Below are positions 32,301 through 38,764 of a stretch of 41,667 nt of DNA, piece after piece; positions within the stretch are counted from its first letter, which is position 1, and every line of letters begins with the position of its first letter. Source of the stretch: an uncultured Ruminococcus sp. (GTDB taxonomy: Bacteria; Bacillota; Clostridia; Oscillospirales; Ruminococcaceae); assembly GCF_937915125.1 (NCBI RefSeq), contig NZ_CALDMP010000063.1:1-41667 (forward strand), given 5' to 3'. The notes under the pieces are model-generated. The model saw only the letters and a list, made by a program, of their open reading frames with translations, was not told the DNA's origin and made no database searches. The position numbers and the translations under genes were made by a program.

Positions 32301-34007
32301 ACTGGTACTTCCAATGGTCAGACTGTTGAAGTAAAGCGTTTTGAATATCACAACGCAAGCGGCGTAGACGTACACACCACTGCTCTGGAACTGGTTCCGG
32401 GCACTATCAAGATCTATGTAGCTGCTGAGACAACTGCAACAACATCTGAAACAACAACTACTACAACCACAACAACAACTACAACCACTTCTTCCGAGAC
32501 AACTACAACAACCTCTTCTGAGGCAACTACCACAACCACAACCACAACTACCACAACCACATCCGCAACAACAGCTGCTTCTTCTGAGACTACAACAACA
32601 ACTACCTCGGCAACACTGCCGTCTGAGAAGTCTGTTTGGTCTCTGGCTAAGCTCACTGTAAAGCCGGAATCTGGTTCTGGTTCTGCAAATGATCCCATGA
32701 CTGGCGATCTGCTCTACAAGGTAAGCATCACAAATGCTATCCCGACTGGCGGTGTACAGGGTGCGATCTACCTGCCGGATGCTACAAAGGCTCTGCTGCT
32801 GTGGCCGTATTACTATGGCAACGGTGAAGACTACTCTGTAACAACAGATGGCATTACACCGGTTTATCCGTCCCTGAGCTGGATGGCTAGCCCGATGAAC
32901 GTAATTGAGAACGTTTCCATCGACGGTATCGAAAGCAATGCAAATCGTATCGACTTCGCTTCTAACCAGCAGGAAGTTGCAACACCGGCAGCAACAAGCG
33001 GCGACCTGTTCGCCCTGTCTATCGCAATCCCGGATGAAGCAACTGTTATCTCCATTGCTGAAAAGTATGGTCTGACTCTCGTAGAAGACAACGGCACTTA
33101 TTACTATGAGTTCCCGGTTCAGTGGATGGAAAAGGGCGAAGATAGCTCTACATCTGGTCCGCTGCGTCGTTACGACTATGTTGACGCTTCTAACCAGCAC
33201 GTATTTGACAAGTTTGTAATGCTGGAAGACGGTTATATCCGTGTTCAGGTTTCCAAGCCGGCAGCTACAACGACATCTTCTGAAGCAGCCACAACATCCA
33301 CTGAGGAGACAACCACAACGACAACCACAACGACAACCACTACTACTGCTTCTGAGACTACAACAACTACCACTACTTCCGAGTCTACAACTGCAAGCAC
33401 AGAATCCAGCACAAAATCCAGCACAGAAGAGGCTAAGGTTGTAATCGAAGTGAACGAAGAAGCTGGCTTCTACTTCTCCGTAGATGAAAACAAATTCGAC
33501 CCGGCTGACCTGCTGAAGTCTGCAACTGTAAACGGTGCAGATGCTATGGCAGACATCACCTTCGAGTATGCTACTCCGAAGGCTATGTATGATGCTGTGA
33601 AGAAGCCGTATGTTGCACAGGAAATGAAGGTTCTGTATAAGGGCAAAGAAGTTGCTGATACAACCGTAAACGTTTATATCGGCGTAAAGGGCGATACAAA
33701 CCTGGATGCTAAGGTAACTCCGGATGACGCTTATGAAGTACTCGTTTACTATGCAAGTGCATCTGTTGGCAAGTCTGTCACATTCACAGACGGCAAGGAT
33801 GCAAACCTGGAGAAGCTTGCTTACTTCCTGTCTGATGTAGACACCGAAGGCAAGGCAGGCAAGGATACCGCAACTGAGAAGATCAGCCCGGACGATGCTT
33901 ACTATCAGCTGGTTTACTATGCAAGTGAATCCGTTGGTAAGGACATCAAATGGCCGGAAGTAATTCCGTCGCTGAAGTCTCTGAAGGGTTCCATCTGGGC
34001 TTCGTAA
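29400..34007 (+). CDS. multi-module scaffoldin with four cohesin-like modules and C-terminal X-dockerin
   Basis: 1535 residues, secreted. Signal peptide at 1-31 (KKRTKK..., ends PAAAS). Residues about 32-400 form a large unrecognised region rich in Tyr, Asn and Asp. A short Thr linker follows, then three tandem 195-residue modules (429-623, 624-818, 819-1013), each beginning KTQWLIN and nearly identical. A long Thr-rich linker (about 1011-1072) leads to a fourth, diverged module (about 1077-1286), then another Thr linker, an X-module-like domain (from about 1345) and a dockerin (about 1432-1535). The dockerin has a Ca loop DTNLDAKVTPDD and a second loop enlarged by about ten residues, both followed by the repeat DAYxxLVYYAS. 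I call the modules cohesin-like from their beta pattern (AGDTFVEINVNQ; LATITFDIADEA; final GSIKIY); another beta-sandwich function such as carbohydrate binding is possible. ATG 29400 is chosen over 29373 because of GGAAAGG and the signal peptide. Confidence 0.8.
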   Translation: MKKRTKKVLSFGVAALMAVASLPLSALPAAASVDSSQTANGGTPYNFVLKEEGTGEQTINVSKEDVAAGDVTKSLEVYIDSEAWTDDNYINSVTLNWLATKGSTFADGGSIENSIYYTNVFNAAGKDAAASEKTLPDGTTVNTQYQIYSLAPMLKTAKGYRYTSANCSVNTREVACDMIFGADLVYAGQNKVTFEYDYYANVDDYNADQGADQATHKTHKVETLDVLTNDAGTPYITYSYIEQGADNAANYVEKSVTQELPSFSNSRFISKAPNWAPTETKDCIPDINNFYSWGYMASSGRTNWVLDDSMALKFTSFDVVIPQGTEEGTYYVQICSRDANKDYIPLQTAADFASVKADQDAKRETGRLEDMSTAIHGKLKSAAYSLPQDASTAIVKIVVGDGGPASDTTASTTTTSSTTATTAEPSGDKTQWLINEEDTTATAGDTFVEINVNQKNGISSEGVVGAVMVPEATRKVLLVPADLGVDNMMYAGDAYNSLESTQCNATEYEKTGFLRFGLTGQGVSEVTGNTLATITFDIADEATVKAAAAEAGLTAQTDADGKTYFEFPIEWAEDGTDTGTSNGQTVEVKRFEYRNADGADVHTTDLELVKGSIKIYADATPTEKTQWLINEEDTTATAGDTFVEINVNQKNGISSDGVVGAVMVPEATRKVLLVPADLGVDNMMYAGDAYNSLESTQCNATEYEKTGFLRFGLTGQGVSEVTGNTLATITFDIADEATVKAAAAEAGLTAQTDADGKTYFEFPIEWAEDGTDTGTSNGQTVEVKRFEYHNASGVDVHTTALELVKGSIKIYVDATPTEKTQWLINDEDTTATAGDTFVEINVNQKNGISSDGVVGAVMVPEATRKVLLIPADLGVDNMMYAGDAYNGLESTQCNATEYEKTGFLRFGLTGQGVSEVTGNTLATITFDIADEATVIAAAAEAGLTLKTDADGKTYYEFPIEWAPDGTDTGTSNGQTVEVKRFEYHNASGVDVHTTALELVPGTIKIYVAAETTATTSETTTTTTTTTTTTTSSETTTTTSSEATTTTTTTTTTTTSATTAASSETTTTTTSATLPSEKSVWSLAKLTVKPESGSGSANDPMTGDLLYKVSITNAIPTGGVQGAIYLPDATKALLLWPYYYGNGEDYSVTTDGITPVYPSLSWMASPMNVIENVSIDGIESNANRIDFASNQQEVATPAATSGDLFALSIAIPDEATVISIAEKYGLTLVEDNGTYYYEFPVQWMEKGEDSSTSGPLRRYDYVDASNQHVFDKFVMLEDGYIRVQVSKPAATTTSSEAATTSTEETTTTTTTTTTTTTASETTTTTTTSESTTASTESSTKSSTEEAKVVIEVNEEAGFYFSVDENKFDPADLLKSATVNGADAMADITFEYATPKAMYDAVKKPYVAQEMKVLYKGKEVADTTVNVYIGVKGDTNLDAKVTPDDAYEVLVYYASASVGKSVTFTDGKDANLEKLAYFLSDVDTEGKAGKDTATEKISPDDAYYQLVYYASESVGKDIKWPEVIPSLKSLKGSIWAS
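30684..32438 (+). repeat. three tandem 585-bp repeats in the scaffoldin gene
   Basis: Units start at 30684, 31269 and 31854, exactly 195 codons each. Units 1 and 2 are identical at DNA level over most of their middle (from about 30797 / 31382 for nearly 400 bases). The first roughly 100 bases and the last roughly 80 bases of unit 2 instead match unit 3. Unit 2 is therefore a mosaic, pointing to recent unequal crossing-over or gene conversion. Confidence 0.9.
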
Positions 34008-34051
34008 GAAGAACTGAAAATTGACAGCATAAGGGAATGACAGAATTCCAT

Positions 34052-34091
34052 AAAAAACCCGGTGCGGGAGAGATCCTGCACCGGGTTTTTT
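34052..34091 (+). terminator. strong intrinsic terminator of the scaffoldin genes
   Basis: AAAAAACCCGGTGC pairs with GCACCGGGTTTTTT around a 12-base loop, 45 bases past the scaffoldin stop codon. Confidence 0.92.
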
Positions 34092-34124
34092 GCGTCTGCT
34101 CCTATAAATCGAAAAAAGTTTGCC

Positions 34125-34154
34125 TTGACAAACGCCGGCGTTCTGTGCTATACT
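34125..34154 (+). promoter_or_regulatory. mntP promoter with a palindromic operator candidate in its spacer
   Basis: TTGACA (34125-34130), an 18-base spacer, TATACT (34149-34154). The first 12 spacer bases, AACGCCGGCGTT (34131-34142), are a perfect palindrome. This position is ideal for a repressor, or for a MerR/MntR-like regulator that changes promoter geometry. The leader is only about 45 bases, too short for a manganese riboswitch. Confidence 0.65.
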
Positions 34155-34208
34155 TTAGCCATTCTGCATACAGTAATATGGAACAAGCTTCGAGAAAGGA
34201 TGAGAAAT

Positions 34209-34787
34209 ATGGGTTTTATGGAACTGCTCCTGACCGCAGTGGGACTGGCAATGGATGCCTTTGCCGTCTCCATCTGCAAGGGGCTGGGAATGCGAAAAAT
34301 GCGATATGGCCAGGCTGCGGTCATCGGTCTGTACTTCGGTGTATTTCAGGCGCTGATGCCCCTGATCGGCTGGCTGCTGGGTACGTCATTCTCTCGGTAT
34401 ATCCAGGCGTTTGACCACTGGATCGCCTTTGTGCTCCTGGCGCTCATCGGTGGAAAAATGCTGTGGGATGTGTTCCACGAGGAGGACGAGGCAGAAACTG
34501 CACAGAAGCTGGACGCAAAGCTGGATCACCGGGAGTTGTTTATGCTCGCCATTGCCACCTCCATCGACGCCCTTGCCGTTGGAATTGCTTTCGCCTGTCT
34601 GGATGTGGAGATCTGGAGTTCAGTCTCCATCATTGGTATTGTGACGTTTGCCATCTCATTCTGCGGCGTGTGGATCGGGAACCGTTTCGGCGGACGCTTT
34701 GAGAAAAAGGCTGGCATTGCCGGCGGTATCGTGCTCATGGGCATCGGTGTGAAAATTTTATTGGATCACCTGATTCATAATCAGTAA
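34209..34787 (+). CDS. mntP: manganese efflux pump MntP
   Basis: 192 residues with six hydrophobic helices in two related halves, exporting Mn(II) from the cytosol. The conserved Asp-bearing motifs are in helix 1 (GLAMDAFAVSICKG) and its pseudo-repeat (TSIDALAVGIAFA). The open frame extends to 34062, but AAAGGA about eight bases before ATG 34209 and the family N-terminus fix the start; an ATG at 34200 lies on the binding site itself. It is monocistronic, with its own promoter. A weak stem AAATCGT/ACGATTT follows the stop. Confidence 0.9.
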   Translation: MGFMELLLTAVGLAMDAFAVSICKGLGMRKMRYGQAAVIGLYFGVFQALMPLIGWLLGTSFSRYIQAFDHWIAFVLLALIGGKMLWDVFHEEDEAETAQKLDAKLDHRELFMLAIATSIDALAVGIAFACLDVEIWSSVSIIGIVTFAISFCGVWIGNRFGGRFEKKAGIAGGIVLMGIGVKILLDHLIHNQ

Positions 34788-34842
34788 ATCGTCGGGAATC
34801 CTCACGATTTCCAAAATATCCCCATTTCTTTTCAAAATCGTA

Positions 34843-34871
34843 TTGACATTTTTGAAAAAACCTGTTACAAT
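34843..34871 (+). promoter_or_regulatory. promoter of the sortase-like gene
   Basis: TTGACA (34843-34848), 17 bases, TACAAT (34866-34871), followed by a short A/T-rich leader and GCAGGAGGGG before the ATG at 34910. Confidence 0.75.
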
Positions 34872-34909
34872 ATATGTATAAATTGATATAGCAGGAGGGG
34901 ATTCGACCC

Positions 34910-35686
34910 ATGTCACCAAAAAAGCTGCGCAAGAAGCAGGCAATTCTCATTGCTGTGAGCCTGGTTCTGGCAGTCATCATACTCATTTCCGCCGTTTGTC
35001 TGCGTGCATCAAGATATATCGGGTCGGGGGAATCCCATTTGATGGATGCCATCCGCAGCCTTGGCGGCAGAAGCTCCGTTTCTTCCGTGGAAGATACCGA
35101 TACTCTGCGGCGCCGCCAGACCATGCTGGAAGAGGGCATCGCATCCTATCCGGACATGAAGGGGTGGCTTGTGATTCCGGAGACGTCCATTGACTATCCG
35201 GTGATGTACAGCGAAGATGAGGATTATTATATTGACCACAGCTATGATCAGAAGGACGATGTCTATGGCACGCCTTTTCTGTACAGCGGCAATGCGCCGG
35301 ATTTTTCCGATTTTGTGTCGATAGTTTACGGACATGACATGAACAACGGCACCATGTTCGGATCGCTTCGGTCGTTTCAGAAAACGAGCCAGTTTCAGGA
35401 TGTGCCCCAGGGCTATCTGATTCTGGAGGATGGATTGCATCTGCTCACCATTGTGGCAAGTCTGTCGGGAGACGCAGAAACGGAGAAACTGCTGGAGGAG
35501 TCCACGTCCGGTGTCGATGATACGGATGCATTTCTGAACACGCTTCTGACAAATGCCAAGCAGCAGCGTGAGGTGGAATTGACTGAGGATGACCGCCTGC
35601 TGGTGTTGTCCACCCTGGAATATGACAAAAATGAAAAACAGTCCCGGTCGCTCCTGATCGCAAAGTATGGGTCGGCTGAGGAATGA
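34910..35686 (+). CDS. class B sortase-like protein lacking the catalytic cysteine
   Basis: 258 residues with an N-terminal membrane anchor (about 10-32) and an extracellular sortase B fold. Class B features: GWLVIPETSIDYPVM; the catalytic His in SIVYGHDMNNGTMFGSL (H142); and the C-terminal strand with Arg (R246, QSRSLLIAKYG). At the place of the invariant Cys, normally in a TLSTC motif, the sequence reads VLSTLEYD: residue 236 is Leu (codon CTG at 35615-35617). The only Cys in the protein is in the membrane anchor. It therefore cannot form the usual acyl-enzyme and is probably a pseudo-sortase: a binding or regulatory protein, or a decayed copy. The frame is fully open with a good promoter and binding site, which argues for a kept function. 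It lies near scaffoldin genes, in a group where cellulosomes are fixed to the wall by sortase. Confidence 0.85.
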   Translation: MSPKKLRKKQAILIAVSLVLAVIILISAVCLRASRYIGSGESHLMDAIRSLGGRSSVSSVEDTDTLRRRQTMLEEGIASYPDMKGWLVIPETSIDYPVMYSEDEDYYIDHSYDQKDDVYGTPFLYSGNAPDFSDFVSIVYGHDMNNGTMFGSLRSFQKTSQFQDVPQGYLILEDGLHLLTIVASLSGDAETEKLLEESTSGVDDTDAFLNTLLTNAKQQREVELTEDDRLLVLSTLEYDKNEKQSRSLLIAKYGSAEE

Positions 35687-35695
35687 TCGTATAAG

Positions 35696-35732
35696 AAAAC
35701 GGTTTCGGCAAAGCTGCTGAAACCGTTTTTTA
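35696..35732. terminator. bidirectional terminator between sortase-like and PPTase genes
   Basis: AAAACGGTTTC (35696-35706) pairs with GAAACCGTTTT (35719-35729) with A and T tails on both sides. It serves the plus-strand sortase-like gene and overlaps the stop codon of the convergent minus-strand gene. Confidence 0.85.
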
Positions 35733-36290
35733 TCCGTTATTTAAAAAAATCACCTTGTCCGGCAGCGTATCCTCCATTCCCACACAGCAGGACACCACCC
35801 AACCCGGCTGTACCAGAAACTGCCCGAACTGCCAGCCGGAAACAGATGTTTGGATGCTATCGCCGTCCAGCACGAAGCTGAGGGTTTGCAAAGGGTAGGA
35901 GATCCCCACGCCGATGGCTTTCACATAGCTTTCTTTTAACGTCCAGAGCCGAAAAAAGTACTCGTCAGGATGTTGGCTTTCCCGGACAGTCCGGGTCTCT
36001 TCCGGCGAAAAGGCACGGCGCAGGACACGTTCCCGGAGGGGGCGGATCTCCTCCGCATCCACACCAATAGGGCGATCCGAAACGCCGCAGACCGCAAGCC
36101 CCCGGCAGTGGCTCAGGTTAAAGTGCAGCTGGGGGACGTCCGGGAAAAAGGGCTTTCCATGGCTGTCACGGGCAATCTCCGGCAGGGGAAGTCCGAAAAA
36201 CTCCTGCAATACCCGGCGGAGCAGTTGGTGGGCAGTGTCATGGGCGGCAGTTTTTCCTGTATCCGGAATGGGGCAGGCGAATAACTTCAT
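35730..36290 (-). CDS. 4'-phosphopantetheinyl transferase (Sfp/AcpT family)
   Basis: 186 residues. It moves phosphopantetheine from CoA onto a Ser of carrier proteins. The Mg-binding and catalytic motifs are visible as NLSHCRGLAVCGVSDRPIGV followed by DAEEI, and later FRLWTLKESYVKAIG. It is shorter than Sfp (about 224), nearer to compact AcpT-like forms. No polyketide or peptide synthetase is in the window, so its carrier protein is elsewhere. The start (complement of 36288-36290) follows AAAGGAGG; an upstream in-frame start at 36323 lacks a site. Tandem repeats sit in its leader. It may be co-transcribed with the phosphodiesterase gene upstream. Confidence 0.88.
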   Translation of the reverse strand: MKLFACPIPDTGKTAAHDTAHQLLRRVLQEFFGLPLPEIARDSHGKPFFPDVPQLHFNLSHCRGLAVCGVSDRPIGVDAEEIRPLRERVLRRAFSPEETRTVRESQHPDEYFFRLWTLKESYVKAIGVGISYPLQTLSFVLDGDSIQTSVSGWQFGQFLVQPGWVVSCCVGMEDTLPDKVIFLNNG

Positions 36291-36306
36291 GGAAACCTCC
36301 TTTTTT

Positions 36307-36406
36307 AGGGCAATACCGAGCAAAGCCGCCAGGCACTCTTTGTGCGGTGTTGCCTTAGGGCAATACCGAGCAAAGCCGCCAGGCGCTCTTTGTGTGGTGT
36401 TGCCTT
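36307..36406 (-). repeat. two tandem 50-bp short forms of the GGCAACACC-family repeat
   Basis: Units 36307-36356 and 36357-36406 differ at only a few bases. Each begins AGGGCAATACCGAGCAAAGC and ends GCGGTGTTGCCTT (or GTGG). Read on the minus strand they match both ends of the long elements at 2972, 6531 and 8222 but lack about 35 central bases. They lie between the phosphodiesterase stop and the PPTase start, just before its ribosome binding site. Confidence 0.8.
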
Positions 36407-36414
36407 AGAATTCG

Positions 36415-38241
36415 TCAGTTGATCAGATAATCCATCACCGTTCGGATGGTCTCGCTGGTGCTGGTGCGGGAGACTACGTCCTGCACCATGACCGGGTCGT
36501 CTGTGATGATGCTGTCCACATGAAGATTGCAGAGACTGCGCACTTCGGAGACGCTGTTCACCGTCCAGGCAAACACCTGCTTGCCTGCCTGGTGGGCGGA
36601 ATTGACAACCTGGCTAGTGACAAATACCTTGTTGAGGCTGAATGCATCGGCGTATTTCAGAGAATAGAACTGCCCGTAGGCAACGCTCATGATATAGCCC
36701 GTGCGGATATCCGGGTTTGCCTCTTTGATGCGTTTGAGGGAACCGTAGGAAAAGGACGTGACCCAGCAGTTGTCCGTGTAGCCGTATGTGGTGATCAGGT
36801 TAGCGACATCCTGTTCCAGGGTGGGTGAGGTGTGTTCTGTGGGCTTGATCTCAATGTTCAGCCGGATGCGGCCGTCTACAAATTGCAAGGTCTCCTCCAG
36901 GGTGGGGATTCTGGCATTGGCATATGCCGGGTCGAACCAGCTTCCGGCGTCCAGATCCCGTATTTCATCGTAGGTGACATCCCAGATGTTTTTCTTCACG
37001 CCAGTGGTGCGCCGCAGATTCTGGTCATGGAGCACCACCAAGACACCGTCCTTTGTCTGCTGGACATCCAGCTCGATCAGATCCGCACCGGCGTCTATGG
37101 CATCGGAAAAGGCATAAAGCGTGTTCTCTGGCGCCTTTGCAGAGAGACCCCGGTGTGCCGTTATGGTTGGTTTGTGGAACAAGGTCAGCTGGAGACTGGA
37201 GCTGCCAGTGGCAACGCTGTAAAAATAGGAAACATTCAGCGTCAAAGCGGCAATGGCGAAGCAGACCGCTGTGAGAACGGCAGTGCTCCGCCGGAAGGGG
37301 CGGGATGCTCGGGGAGAAATGCGGATGGAATCGGGCAGAACCACCTCCGGCATCTGGGCGCAGCGTTTTTCTAGAAGCGCTGTAATATGCGCCATGCAGA
37401 TGGGCGTGGAAAAAAAGGAAAAGCTCCAGAGAACCGCCTGAATGAGCAGCTTCAAAATCCGGGCAGCCTGGGAGGAAATAAATGCGCCGCTGTGCGTGCC
37501 CCGGATCACCAGGAGGATCACCAGAGTCACGATGCATAAAAACACCAGCAGCACGGCAAAATAACACAAGTTCCACAGGAGCACGGAGAAAAAGGTGCGC
37601 CAGAATCTTCCTGTTACCAGAGCAGTGCTGCACTTGTGGGCACGCCGGAAGCTACACTGCCGTTGGGTAAACAGAACGCTGGCGAAGATCCAGTGGACGG
37701 AGAGCAGACAGCAGAGAATGACAGCTGCCAGATAGATGGGCAGGAGAAATTCCTTTTTCGTCATGTAGTAGGCGAGGAAATCCGGGATGCCCATGGCGGT
37801 GAAGATACCGGAAGTGGCGGAGAACTGCATAAGGGGAATCAGGATCAGCAGATGCAGTACCAGAAAGGGGCTGCCGCCTAAGAAAAAGAGCTTCAGGGAA
37901 CTGAGCCCGTCACGTATCATGCGGCGCAGTGTCACACGGAGTTTCTGCCGGGGCGGCTGGGAAAAGCAGGTGGATACAGCGGCGATTTCAAAGAGGGTGT
38001 AAAGTGATGCCGCCGCCAGCACTGCCAGAATGAGCAGGATGGTCCAGGGGGAACGGAGAAATTGCAGGAGGTTGGAGTTGGTCAGATATTTCAGATGGGC
38101 AGCCCGGATGGCAAGCTGGATCAGCCCGGCACATGCCGGTCCGATGACCAGAACCGTGATGAGTTTCCAAACAATTTCAAAAAGCACAAGAGGCTTCCAG
38201 CAGCGTGCCAGGCGGTGTAGTCCGCTTCTGAACTGATTCAT
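36415..38241 (-). CDS. membrane-anchored glycerophosphodiester phosphodiesterase
   Basis: 608 residues. The N-terminal half (to about 350) has six to eight hydrophobic helices of the GPDPase_memb type. The C-terminal half is a GDPD TIM barrel: AHRGLSAKAPENT with H363 and R364, ELDVQQTKDGVLVVLHD with the Glu/Asp/His metal and acid residues, and NIEIKPTEH. It would release glycerol 3-phosphate from glycerophosphodiesters or lipoteichoic-acid-like polymers at the membrane. ATG at 38241 follows AAAGGAGG. Promoter at 38333-38361. Confidence 0.9.
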   Translation of the reverse strand: MNQFRSGLHRLARCWKPLVLFEIVWKLITVLVIGPACAGLIQLAIRAAHLKYLTNSNLLQFLRSPWTILLILAVLAAASLYTLFEIAAVSTCFSQPPRQKLRVTLRRMIRDGLSSLKLFFLGGSPFLVLHLLILIPLMQFSATSGIFTAMGIPDFLAYYMTKKEFLLPIYLAAVILCCLLSVHWIFASVLFTQRQCSFRRAHKCSTALVTGRFWRTFFSVLLWNLCYFAVLLVFLCIVTLVILLVIRGTHSGAFISSQAARILKLLIQAVLWSFSFFSTPICMAHITALLEKRCAQMPEVVLPDSIRISPRASRPFRRSTAVLTAVCFAIAALTLNVSYFYSVATGSSSLQLTLFHKPTITAHRGLSAKAPENTLYAFSDAIDAGADLIELDVQQTKDGVLVVLHDQNLRRTTGVKKNIWDVTYDEIRDLDAGSWFDPAYANARIPTLEETLQFVDGRIRLNIEIKPTEHTSPTLEQDVANLITTYGYTDNCWVTSFSYGSLKRIKEANPDIRTGYIMSVAYGQFYSLKYADAFSLNKVFVTSQVVNSAHQAGKQVFAWTVNSVSEVRSLCNLHVDSIITDDPVMVQDVVSRTSTSETIRTVMDYLIN

Positions 38242-38332
38242 ACGCCAACCTCCTTTCTATAGTATATGTCTTAGCGTAACCCTTTTTCCACGGGGTATGC
38301 GTCATGGTTTACATTGACTCCATCTGTTGTTC

Positions 38333-38361
38333 ATCTTACCACACTTTCTGGGAAATGTCAA
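38333..38361 (-). promoter_or_regulatory. promoter of the membrane phosphodiesterase gene
   Basis: Minus strand: TTGACA (38356-38361), 17 bases, TAAGAT (38333-38338), giving a leader of about 85 bases. Confidence 0.7.
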
Positions 38362-38437
38362 TGTGGTGGGCTGGTTTGGTTATCAGCACTAGGAATTGAC
38401 TGAAAAATTGATTTGCGTGATTTTTTTGAAAAAACAC

Positions 38438-38466
38438 TTGCATTTTTCTCGCACCTGTGCTATAAT
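38438..38466 (+). promoter_or_regulatory. promoter of the SRP RNA gene
   Basis: TTGCAT (38438-38443), 17 bases, TATAAT (38461-38466), 30-odd bases before the closing stem of the SRP RNA. Confidence 0.8.
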
Positions 38467-38499
38467 ACTTATATCTGATGCGTTGGTATCAGGAACGGA

Positions 38500-38632
38500 T
38501 TCCGGAATATAGGTGTGCGGGTCCTGTGCAACAAAGCACCGTGAACCATGTCAGGCGGGGAACCGAGCAGCATTAAGCGGATTGTTTTGTGTGCCGCAGT
38601 CAACCTGCACACCTATGTTCCGGAATTTTTTT
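38500..38632 (+). ncRNA. ffs: signal recognition particle RNA (small bacterial type)
   Basis: The domain IV core reads GAACCATGTCAGGCGG, then the GGAA tetraloop, CCG, AGCAGCATTAAG, matching the Ffh-binding symmetric and asymmetric loops. Its ends pair: TTCCGGAA (38500-38507) and ATAGGTGTGC (38509-38518) with GCACACCTAT (38607-38616) and TTCCGGAA (38618-38625), followed by seven T residues that end transcription. The RNA is about 130 bases, too short for an Alu-domain form of the Bacillus kind. It stands directly before dnaX, as in many Firmicutes. The exact 5' end is not certain. Confidence 0.92.
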
Positions 38633-38764
38633 GAGGCTTTAAAGCGTGCTTCGTAACTTCTTCTGCGTAGATTTTTGACGCAGAAAGCTACAAGATTCAC
38701 CAAAAAAATGCGTGGGAAAAGATACGAAACAGGCTCTTATTGTCCGGGACGGGAGGTGTGTTGT

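Noticed and set aside
29424..33200. Open frame of 1258 codons on the minus strand opposite the scaffoldin gene
   Set aside because: It is a shadow of the repetitive, Thr-rich coding strand. Its Cys/Ser-rich content is unnatural, it has no ribosome binding site, and the plus strand encodes clear signal peptide, linker and dockerin features.
34155..34208. Possible yybP-ykoY manganese riboswitch before mntP
   Set aside because: The leader from the predicted start to the ATG is only about 45 bases and lacks the conserved loops, so regulation at the promoter palindrome is more likely.
36307..36406. Possible CRISPR-like direct repeats
   Set aside because: There are only two adjacent units with no spacer between them, and they match a dispersed palindromic repeat family. 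No cas genes are in the window.
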